Origin: Sphaerochaetaceae bacterium
GTDB lineage: Bacteria > Spirochaetota > Spirochaetia > Sphaerochaetales > Sphaerochaetaceae
DNA: 5,356 nt
Direction: 5' to 3'
NCBI GenBank assembly: GCA_024405065.1
Contig: JAKSPF010000094.1
Span: 1-5,356 of the forward strand
The translations under genes were made by a program, and so were the position numbers. This document shows positions 1 to 5,356 of the stretch, one piece after another; position 1 is the stretch's first letter, and the number at the start of each line of letters is the position of its first letter. The notes beneath the pieces were generated by a model that saw nothing but the letters and a program-made list of their open reading frames with translations, searched no databases and was not told the DNA's origin.

Positions 1-44
1 TTTTATCATTTTACAGTACAAACTGTCTGATTAACAAGTGATTA

Positions 45-941
45 TCAGAGCAAAATCTGATACAAAAGGCCCACGTTACGTTCCGGTTCTTCAAGAACTT
101 CAAGAATCAGATTTGCACCTGTTTTTTCCCCTTCCTGCAGTATTTCTCTGTAGAACGGCATGTATTTGTCTAAACTAAGGTGTGAATCAATGTAGGTTTC
201 TTTGCAAGACTGATTTGAGTGAAGATGCATTGTCATTACCTTTCCGGTAGCAAGAACGCTTTTTATTGCTTCAAAGCAGTCAAAACCGAATAATGCAGAA
301 TTTACCTGCATATGACCCGTATCAAGGCAGAGGTAAAGTCCTGAATCTGCAAGTTCTTTCATCTCTGACGGGTGAAGGAGAAGATACCCTGCTCTCGGAT
401 TAAGATTTTCAAGGCAGAGACATAATCCGTAGGATTTCAGTTTTTCCGTGAGTTGCAAAGCATTTTGTTTCATTATTTCAAAATAATGTCTGTATTTTTC
501 ACTGAAAATGTACTGTGGTTTTTTAACGGCATTTTCTTTTTGTAAAATAAATTCATCAAGTCCGGCAGATTGCATGACAGCAAGTCTTTTCTTATAGTCA
601 CAACTCAAAAGTCCGTCAATAATATAACCCGGGTGAAGAACAAGATATTTTGCTCCACACTCAGCCGCCAAATTTGCATCTTTAAGAATTTCATGTTCAG
701 ACCATCTGTAAGCAACTTCAGAGGCAAGATTTGGAAAATAATCACGGCGAGGACACAGAAGATGCACTGAAGCAACACGACCACGTATAACAGGCAAAAT
801 TTCTCTGAGTGAATTTTCCGTTGAGAGATAAGACAATTCAAATCTGACATCCGGAAAGTTTTCAATTATTCTGCAAACTGTTGCAATGTCATTTATTCCG
901 ACGAGTGAAATTCCTTTTTCAGATTTTTTCATATCAGCCAT
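45..941 (-). CDS. Xylose isomerase-like / endonuclease IV-like TIM-barrel metalloprotein, substrate unknown
   Basis: The 298-residue product reads as an AP_endonuc_2 (sugar phosphate isomerase/epimerase) type TIM barrel. Candidate metal ligands sit at strand ends in the endonuclease IV order: His60, His103 (in LVLHPG), Glu178 (in CLENLNPR), Asp207 and His210 (in CLDTGH), His239 (in MHLHSN), Asp252 and His254 (in IDSHLSL) and Glu281 (in LILEVLE). This suggests a di- or trinuclear zinc/manganese site. The family includes both AP endonucleases and sugar isomerases. Typical Nfo wording around the Glu and the DTxH motif is absent, so I do not call it nfo. About 40 residues (roughly 105-145) are extra between the second His and Glu178 compared with endonuclease IV. 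There is no signal peptide, so it is probably cytosolic. The ATG at 941 overlaps the Nudix gene by 8 bases and has only a weak AAGAAG ribosome site. An in-frame ATG at 932, one base after the Nudix stop, would remove three residues and is a real alternative. Fold is fairly sure, function is not. Confidence 0.85.
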   Translation of the reverse strand: MADMKKSEKGISLVGINDIATVCRIIENFPDVRFELSYLSTENSLREILPVIRGRVASVHLLCPRRDYFPNLASEVAYRWSEHEILKDANLAAECGAKYLVLHPGYIIDGLLSCDYKKRLAVMQSAGLDEFILQKENAVKKPQYIFSEKYRHYFEIMKQNALQLTEKLKSYGLCLCLENLNPRAGYLLLHPSEMKELADSGLYLCLDTGHMQVNSALFGFDCFEAIKSVLATGKVMTMHLHSNQSCKETYIDSHLSLDKYMPFYREILQEGEKTGANLILEVLEEPERNVGLLYQILL

Positions 942-1350
942 TTTGTATCTTCTTTTTCAGTTTTCCGAGTTCAAAACGTGAAAACGGACGAAGACCGAGA
1001 GTTTTAATTTCATCAAAGGATACAAACTTCAAAACTGAAAACTCACACGGTTTCAGATTTTCAACAGGATAACTGTCAATCCGGAAAAAAAATGTTGTCC
1101 AACTGAAAAAAGGTACCTTAAGAGACCACGAACCGAGTCCGGTTTTTTCAACACAGGTAAGGTCTATTCCTGTTTCTTCAAGAGTTTCTCTGAATGCAGT
1201 CTGTATAGGAGTTTCATTGAGAAGAACTTCACGCTCTCCTCCGGGAACGGACCATCTGTTCATAAAGGGCTTTTTTGAACGACACCCCAGCAGAACACGA
1301 TTTTCACTGTCAATAATTGCAACCCCGGCACCGTGATAAGGGAATCTCAT
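934..1350 (-). CDS. Nudix hydrolase (MutT-like), substrate unknown
   Basis: This 138-residue protein is the usual size for a single-domain Nudix enzyme. Such enzymes are cytosolic and use Mg2+ to cleave nucleoside diphosphates linked to another group. The start (GAGVAIID, residues 7-14) forms the expected first strand, and WSVPGGE (33-39) leads into the Nudix box. The catalytic helix RETLEETGI (54-62) keeps Arg54, Glu55, Glu58, Glu59 and Gly61, so it should be active. Between Gly38 and Glu46 there are seven residues rather than the consensus five. A Thr stands at position 56, where a hydrophobic residue is usual. The sequence does not reveal the substrate: oxidised dNTPs, ADP-ribose or nucleotide sugars are all possible. 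The ATG shares an ATGA overlap with the tgt stop, so translation is probably coupled. A GGAGG lies 12 bases upstream, which is rather far. Placement in an operon with dut would suit nucleotide-pool cleansing, but that is inference. Confidence 0.9.
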   Translation of the reverse strand: MRFPYHGAGVAIIDSENRVLLGCRSKKPFMNRWSVPGGEREVLLNETPIQTAFRETLEETGIDLTCVEKTGLGSWSLKVPFFSWTTFFFRIDSYPVENLKPCEFSVLKFVSFDEIKTLGLRPFSRFELGKLKKKIQNG

Positions 1351-2501
1351 TGTTTTGTCAAACCTCCGTTTGCGTAAAATCTTGCAAGATAATCATTTTT
1401 GAATTGAAGAAATCTGTCTTCCTCTATTGCTTTCCTTACCTTTATTATGAGGTTATACAAATATGTAAGATTATGCTCTGATGCAAGCATTCCTCCGAGC
1501 ATTTCACCGCACTTGAACAAATGTCTCATATATGAACGTGAATAATTCCTGCACGCAGCACAAGTACAACCTTCCTGAATCGGTGATTTACTGAACTCAT
1601 TGAATGCTCTTGTCAGATTCAGCATTCCGTCATCCGTGAAGACCGTACCGTGCCGTGCTTCTCTGGTTGCAAGCACGCAATCAAAAAGATCAATCCCGTG
1701 TTCCACCGCTTCAAGAATGTAATCAACCGATCCTATACCCATAACGTAACGCGGTTTTTCATAGGTAATTTCATCAGCTGTAAGACCTAAAAAATATTTA
1801 AATTTCTCCTTTTCTTCACCTACGGACAATCCGCCTATGGCTATACCCGGAAAATCCATCTGACTGATTGTACGGGCACTTTCTGTTCTGAGATCGTCAT
1901 AAAACCCACCCTGTACAATACCGAAGAGATTACCTCGGAAAGCCCTTCCTGTTTTCTCAAAAAGTTCGTCACGCCTTTTTATTGCAAGTTCCGCCCAAAG
2001 ATGTGTGAGATCCATTGCTTTTTTTGTTTTTTTCCAGTCAATATCGGGAGGAGAACAGACATCAAGAACCATGGCAATATCACTGCCTATTACCTGTTGT
2101 ATATCAACAACTTTTTCAGGAGTAAATTCATGCCTTGAACCGTCAATGTGACTCTGAAATCTTATTCCTTCATCAAAAATTTTTCTTAATTTTGAAAGTG
2201 AAAAAATCTGAAACCCACCGCTATCCGTAAGAATATTACCCTGCCATGAAGAAAATCCGTGAAGACCGTCAAAACTGTTGAGTACATCACAGCCGGGACG
2301 CAGATAAAGATGATAAGTATTCCCGAGAATCAAATTGTAACCGATCTCCTCAATTGTGCGGTGATACATGGCTTTTACCGTGCCGTTTGTTCCGACAGGC
2401 ATAAATGCCGGAGTCTTTACGGTTCCGTGTCCGAGTACAATCTCTCCTGTCCTTGCCTTACAGTGAGAATCTCTGTGATGCATTTTATAAATTCTGTCCA
2501 T
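1347..2501 (-). CDS. tgt: tRNA-guanine(34) transglycosylase
   Basis: This 384-residue enzyme exchanges guanine-34 in the GUN anticodons of tRNA Asp, Asn, His and Tyr for preQ1, a step of queuosine biosynthesis. It is full length for bacterial Tgt. Visible landmarks are the general acid/base Asp93 in LTDSGGFQ (91-98), the base-binding Asp147 and Cys149, Gln197 in GIVQGG, GGLSVGE (223-229), the nucleophile Asp274 in DLFDCV, and the tRNA-contacting Arg280 and Arg283. The zinc site is Cys312, Cys314 and Cys317 (CTCAAC) with His343 in SEHNL. Assignments of roles come from the well-studied E. coli and Zymomonas enzymes; the zinc-site spacing matches exactly. Cys149 and Val227 occupy positions that are typical of preQ1-using bacterial enzymes rather than queuine-using eukaryotic ones. 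Oddities are Val148 where many bacteria have Glu, and Ala278 where VLPTR is usual. The ATG follows the lptG stop by one base (TGATATG) and has AAGGA 5 bases upstream. No other queuosine gene is visible here. Confidence 0.97.
   Translation of the reverse strand: MDRIYKMHHRDSHCKARTGEIVLGHGTVKTPAFMPVGTNGTVKAMYHRTIEEIGYNLILGNTYHLYLRPGCDVLNSFDGLHGFSSWQGNILTDSGGFQIFSLSKLRKIFDEGIRFQSHIDGSRHEFTPEKVVDIQQVIGSDIAMVLDVCSPPDIDWKKTKKAMDLTHLWAELAIKRRDELFEKTGRAFRGNLFGIVQGGFYDDLRTESARTISQMDFPGIAIGGLSVGEEKEKFKYFLGLTADEITYEKPRYVMGIGSVDYILEAVEHGIDLFDCVLATREARHGTVFTDDGMLNLTRAFNEFSKSPIQEGCTCAACRNYSRSYMRHLFKCGEMLGGMLASEHNLTYLYNLIIKVRKAIEEDRFLQFKNDYLARFYANGGLTKQ
1363..1367 (-). promoter_or_regulatory. Shine-Dalgarno for the Nudix gene
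   Basis: GGAGG lies inside the last codons of tgt, 12 bases before the Nudix ATG. The match is strong but the spacing is longer than usual, so ribosome re-initiation at the ATGA overlap probably matters as well. Confidence 0.5.
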
Positions 2502-2502
2502 A

Positions 2503-3594
2503 TCAGTCCTTCAGAATAAGTGAAAAAATACTTGTGATTATGATTATTGAAATAAAAGGAATAATCATACCGAGTTGCGGTTTTATTATTCCCTGATCCG
2601 CAAGCATCAATGTAATCATTTGAATCACATAGTAAATAACAGCTATGCATATTGAACATATAAGACTGAAAAAAAGGACATTTCTCTTAAAACGATAATT
2701 CAGACAACAGGCAATTATCATCATTATAAGCGGAGTGAGAAATCCGAATATTCTTTTGTAATACTCTGTTCCCAAGCTTGCGTACTGTACAGGATTCAGC
2801 TCCTTCATACGTCCCAGATAGTTTCTTGCAAGCGGTATTGACATCTTTGATACCTCTGCGGACAAATTACGGAACAGCTGCGGTTCTATATTGAATCCGG
2901 CATATTCCTCTTCATCAATATGTATCATTTCTGAAGAAAGTCCGTCTTCACTCGGAGTGTATCTGTATGCATCACTGAAAATCCAATCCCTGTTTTCTTC
3001 AGACCATACCGCTTTGTAGGCATCCGTTCTTGAAATAAGTTTTCCGTCAGCACTCTTCTCAATGTAAGTAAGATTATGCAGAGTTTTTATATCATCAATG
3101 TAGTTGTCGGCATAAACCAGACAACCCTGTCTTATATCACTCAATGCTACGTTGAAATTATCGTTACTGCCGTTCTCGGTAAATGTAATTACCTTGAACA
3201 TTGCTTCTTTTTTGTTTGAAGTCCTGATTGCCACAAGTTCATTGAATCCAAAATAGAAAAGACCCACAAAAACACTTGTAATTATACAAGGTATAAGAAA
3301 TTTTCTGTAAGACAAACCTGAATTCAATACGCATATTATTTCGTTACTTGCATGAAGCATTGAAAGATAATAGGTCACAGAAAAAAGGAATGACGGTCCC
3401 ATTCCGAAAAGAAATGCCTCAGGAAAATACAGCAAGGTCAGTTTAACAACCGTTGCTCCATCCACGTTGTATGTCAGATAACTGTCAAGATTTTTGAAAA
3501 GATCAACACCTAAAAGCATGAAAGAAGCAAGCAAAGAGGTTAAAACACCGACTTTAATTATTGAAGCAACAGAATTGCGTGTAAGAATTCTCAT
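2503..3594 (-). CDS. lptG: LptF/LptG-family permease of the LPS (or glycolipid) export ABC transporter, second copy
   Basis: The 363-residue protein matches the YjgP/YjgQ family in length and layout. Three N-terminal membrane helices (about 10-30, 50-78 and 98-116) are followed by a periplasmic domain (about 118-280) that is expected to form the beta-jellyroll. Three C-terminal helices follow (about 283-299, 306-329 and 340-360). The family signature between helices 2 and 3 is visible as HASNEIICVLNSGLS (81-95), a cytoplasmic segment that contacts the LptB ATPase; Glu85 is the usual acidic residue. In the known system LptF and LptG form the transmembrane channel of LptB2FG, which passes LPS to LptC and LptA. 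The open frame continues 83 codons upstream inside lptF, but the ATG at 3594 is chosen because it gives a family-like N terminus, overlaps the lptF stop as ATGA and has GAGG 11 bases upstream. Which of the two paralogues is LptF and which LptG is assigned by gene order only. Confidence 0.9.
   Translation of the reverse strand: MRILTRNSVASIIKVGVLTSLLASFMLLGVDLFKNLDSYLTYNVDGATVVKLTLLYFPEAFLFGMGPSFLFSVTYYLSMLHASNEIICVLNSGLSYRKFLIPCIITSVFVGLFYFGFNELVAIRTSNKKEAMFKVITFTENGSNDNFNVALSDIRQGCLVYADNYIDDIKTLHNLTYIEKSADGKLISRTDAYKAVWSEENRDWIFSDAYRYTPSEDGLSSEMIHIDEEEYAGFNIEPQLFRNLSAEVSKMSIPLARNYLGRMKELNPVQYASLGTEYYKRIFGFLTPLIMMIIACCLNYRFKRNVLFFSLICSICIAVIYYVIQMITLMLADQGIIKPQLGMIIPFISIIIITSIFSLILKD
2507..2511 (-). 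promoter_or_regulatory. Shine-Dalgarno for tgt
   Basis: AAGGA is embedded in the last two sense codons of lptG, 5 bases before the tgt ATG. It supports this start over the downstream Met7. Confidence 0.6.
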
Positions 3595-4859
3595 TGCTTT
3601 GACAACCTCACAAGCAAAAAAATTCCTATCAGAAATGAAGTAATGTCGGGAATCCACAAGAACACTGCCGGATTGACCGGTGACATCACAGCGCGGGTAT
3701 GCATAAAATAAATGAAAAACCAATACAGACAGGCTATAAGCATGGACAAGCCGAATCCTATCAATCTTCCGTATTTTATTCTGAAAAAAGAAATGGGGAA
3801 TGCTACAAAAACCAAAACCGTACATGCAATCGCCAAAGCCCACTTCTTCTGTAATTCACTTCTGAAATACTGGTAATAAAAACTGAACGGTTTATTTTTT
3901 TCTATGTTTTCATATCTTGTCAGGGCATCCCATGTTTTTGTATTCTGCAACGGGTTATCCTCAATCTCAGACAAACTTTCGGAAAGGTCTGATATTGAAG
4001 ATTTCATATCGGAAATTCCCTGTGCAATGATATCTGTATTTTCTTTCTCTTTTTCCGATATTGCAGCTCTGAGTTCGCCCAAAGACATTTGAGAAGGATT
4101 TATTGAAGTGTAACCGGATCCTTTTGATGAAAGGTCTATATATAATCTCATAGATTCTGCTTTTGCAATTGAATAGGTATCAAGAGAAGAATCATCTGTC
4201 ATAAGAACTTCCGGACGAACCAAATCTATGCGGTAAAGAAATTTATCAAGGTCAACAACTGAAATAGTAGCCGATTCGGCAGAAATTATGCGACTGTCCG
4301 ATGAATCGGAATCATCAAGTATCAATATATTCTGTATTGTACTTCCGTTTACCGGACCATTGGTAATTATTCTTTTTCCGAACTGTGTTGTTCCGAAACT
4401 TTCCAGTTCAACCGTGGGAACCTTTGTAAGAATTGAAGCATACATTTCTCTGTATTTCTGTGCAGTAAAAGGAATCATCTTATCTGCAATGAAAAGAGTG
4501 ATTGCCGAGAATATTATTGAAATAACTATTATCGGAGCAAAAATTTTCTTCTGATGTATTCCGCACGAGCGCATTGCAAGAATCTCGTTGTCAGATGAGA
4601 AGCTTCCTATCACCATACTTGCCGATGCAAGTGAACTGAACGGCATTGTATACATCAAAAATTGCGGTATAGAAAGAATCACAAGAGATATTACGTCCGA
4701 TACAGTAACATTCTTCAACATAATTTTCTGCGCAAGGACAAGAATCTGATTTATGAAAAAAATGAAGAAGAAAAAAATAAAGGCAACAAAAAAAGAAAGT
4801 ACGTACTCAGAACCGATGTAGCGGGAAAGAATGATGAAACGGCTCCTGTTCTTTTTCAT
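3591..4859 (-). CDS. lptF: LptF/LptG-family permease of the LPS (or glycolipid) export ABC transporter, first copy, with periplasmic insertion
   Basis: This 422-residue inner-membrane protein has the LptF/LptG plan. Three N-terminal helices lie at about 18-44, 55-80 and 107-125. A large periplasmic region (about 130-335) is followed by helices at about 339-359, 365-388 and 398-418. The signature stretch runs from Pro65 through the helix-2 Pro73 to SSDNEILAMRSCG (88-100), the cytoplasmic coupling segment that meets LptB in known transporters. With its neighbour it should form the LptFG half of a lipid-extracting ABC transporter. It is about 55 residues longer than E. coli LptF; the excess lies just before helix 4 (about 268-325). 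It includes a regular 3-4 hydrophobic pattern (Ile278, Ile282, Met285, Ile289, Leu292, Leu296, Ile299) typical of a short coiled coil. Helix 1 is very Phe-rich and encoded by several T7 tracts. The ATG overlaps the dut stop by one base (TGATG) and has AGGA 8 bases upstream. Confidence 0.9.
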   Translation of the reverse strand: MKKNRSRFIILSRYIGSEYVLSFFVAFIFFFFIFFINQILVLAQKIMLKNVTVSDVISLVILSIPQFLMYTMPFSSLASASMVIGSFSSDNEILAMRSCGIHQKKIFAPIIVISIIFSAITLFIADKMIPFTAQKYREMYASILTKVPTVELESFGTTQFGKRIITNGPVNGSTIQNILILDDSDSSDSRIISAESATISVVDLDKFLYRIDLVRPEVLMTDDSSLDTYSIAKAESMRLYIDLSSKGSGYTSINPSQMSLGELRAAISEKEKENTDIIAQGISDMKSSISDLSESLSEIEDNPLQNTKTWDALTRYENIEKNKPFSFYYQYFRSELQKKWALAIACTVLVFVAFPISFFRIKYGRLIGFGLSMLIACLYWFFIYFMHTRAVMSPVNPAVFLWIPDITSFLIGIFLLVRLSKQ

Positions 4860-5311
4860 CAGTTTATTCCTGTTGAACCGAATCCGCCTTCTCCCCTTTG
4901 TGTTTCATCAAGAGAAAAAACGGTATCAAAACGTACATTCTCATGTCTTGCAATTACCATCTGAGCAATCCTGTCACCGTGATGTATTACAAAATCACTA
5001 TCGGAATGATTGATGAGAATAACCTTTATTTCTCCGCGGTAGTCCGAATCAACAGTACCCGGTGAATTCAAAACCGTGATGCCGTACTTTGCCGCAAGTC
5101 CGCTTCTCGGTCTTATCTGAGCTTCAAAGCCTTCAGGTAAAGCAATTCTTATTCCTGTAGGAACAAGTGCCCATTTACCTGAAGAAATTTTCATTACTTC
5201 ATCAGGTACTGAAAAACAGGCGCAGATATCTGCGCCCGCTGCCTGTGGAGTACTGTAAACAGGAACTTTTGCTCCTTTGTCTATCTGTATTTTAACAGTA
5301 CATTTCTCCAC
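4859..5311 (-). CDS. dut: Deoxyuridine 5'-triphosphate nucleotidohydrolase (dUTPase)
   Basis: Dut hydrolyses dUTP to dUMP and pyrophosphate. This keeps uracil out of DNA and supplies thymidylate synthesis. The 150-residue product has the length of the homotrimeric enzymes and all five conserved motifs in order: AGADICA (25-31), RPRSGLA (67-73), the GTVDSDYRGE segment (85-94) with catalytic Asp88 and Tyr91, GDRIAQMVI (112-120), and the P-loop-like RGEGGFGSTG (139-148) with the base-stacking Phe144. Nothing essential is missing, so it should be active in the cytosol as a trimer. The start is GTG at 5311, chosen because a strong GGAGGAG lies 8 bases upstream; the nearby ATG at 5303 is out of frame. 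Its stop overlaps the lptF ATG by one base. An upstream reading frame seems to end 5 bases before the GTG, so dut is probably not the first gene of the transcript. Confidence 0.98.
   Translation of the reverse strand: MEKCTVKIQIDKGAKVPVYSTPQAAGADICACFSVPDEVMKISSGKWALVPTGIRIALPEGFEAQIRPRSGLAAKYGITVLNSPGTVDSDYRGEIKVILINHSDSDFVIHHGDRIAQMVIARHENVRFDTVFSLDETQRGEGGFGSTGIN
4868..4871 (-). promoter_or_regulatory. Shine-Dalgarno for lptF
   Basis: AGGA lies within the dut codons for Thr-Gly near its C terminus, 8 bases before the lptF ATG. The site is short but well spaced, and the TGATG stop/start overlap suggests coupling to dut translation. Confidence 0.45.
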
Positions 5312-5316
5312 AGATA

Positions 5317-5355
5317 TTACTCCTCCGAAGAGAATCCTTCCCTTATATCACTATG
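5317..5355 (-). CDS. C-terminal end of an unidentified upstream gene (partial)
   Basis: On the minus strand one frame is open from the window edge and reads HSDIREGFSSEE before a TAA at 5319-5317. The other two minus-strand frames contain stops within the first 14 bases. The stop lies five bases before the dut GTG, and its last codons supply the dut Shine-Dalgarno site. This is the same gene-end arrangement seen at the other junctions. Twelve residues are too few to identify the protein, and an open frame this short could be chance. Confidence 0.5.
   Translation of the reverse strand, partial: HSDIREGFSSEE
5320..5326 (-). promoter_or_regulatory. Shine-Dalgarno for dut
   Basis: GGAGGAG is a strong match to the anti-Shine-Dalgarno sequence with an 8-base spacer to the GTG. 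It decides the non-ATG start and also forms the last two Glu codons of the putative upstream gene. Confidence 0.75.
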
Positions 5356-5356
5356 A

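Noticed and set aside
13..26. Inverted repeat ACAGT-ACAA-ACTGT just after the TIM-barrel gene, considered as a terminator.
   Set aside because: The stem is only five base pairs and AT-rich, and in the direction of transcription it is followed by A-rich sequence rather than a T run.
605..865. An 86-codon minus-strand open frame inside the TIM-barrel gene.
   Set aside because: It is an out-of-frame shadow of a gene with a full set of conserved residues.
45..941. Naming the TIM-barrel gene nfo (endonuclease IV).
   Set aside because: The ligand order fits, but the characteristic Nfo sequence around the Glu and DTxH motifs is missing and sugar isomerase-like families share the same fold and several ligands.
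2417..2659. An 80-codon minus-strand frame across the lptG-tgt junction.
   Set aside because: It overlaps the ends of two clear genes in a different frame and resembles nothing known.
3595..3843. An 83-codon upstream extension of the lptG reading frame.
   Set aside because: It lies wholly inside lptF in another frame, has no family similarity, and the ATG at 3594 gives a normal-length protein with an ATGA overlap.
4288..4554. An 88-codon plus-strand open frame opposite lptF.
   Set aside because: Its hydrophobic composition mirrors the complementary coding strand; there is no domain and the gene on the other strand is convincing.
4662..4964. A 100-codon plus-strand open frame opposite lptF and dut.
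   Set aside because: It is antisense to two well-supported genes, is Lys/Asn-rich low-complexity sequence created by the Phe-rich helix on the other strand, and shows no recognisable domain.

Overview
The window is a compact, AT-rich bacterial stretch in which every supported gene lies on the minus strand, so transcription runs from the right edge to the left. In that order it holds: the last codons of an unidentified gene, dut (dUTPase), two LptF/LptG-family permease genes, tgt (tRNA-guanine transglycosylase), a Nudix hydrolase, and a xylose-isomerase-like/endonuclease IV-like TIM-barrel protein. All junctions overlap by 1, 4 or 8 bases or are separated by one base (6 bases before dut). There is no room for intergenic promoters or terminators, so this is most simply one operon with translational coupling. 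Neither its promoter nor its terminator is inside the window.

Organism: the LptF/LptG pair shows a diderm bacterium. The low G+C content, Phe/Ile/Lys/Ser-rich proteins and the dut-lptF-lptG-tgt order fit a spirochaete of the Treponema type. This is a guess from general impression, since no rRNA or other marker is present, and other low-GC diderms remain possible.

The genes combine housekeeping roles. dut removes dUTP and makes dUMP. The Lpt pair would be the transmembrane half of an LptB2FG transporter that extracts lipopolysaccharide or another glycolipid from the inner membrane; lptB, lptC and lptA are not here. tgt inserts the queuosine precursor at tRNA position 34. The Nudix enzyme would hydrolyse an unidentified nucleoside-diphosphate derivative. 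The TIM-barrel protein carries a full set of endonuclease IV-type metal ligands but has no assigned substrate.

I see no mobile element, CRISPR array, RNA gene or phage feature. I do not see a clear undescribed system. The features most worth a second look are a heptad-patterned insertion in the periplasmic part of the first permease, the TIM-barrel protein with nine apparent metal ligands and a long insertion, and the odd Nudix loop.
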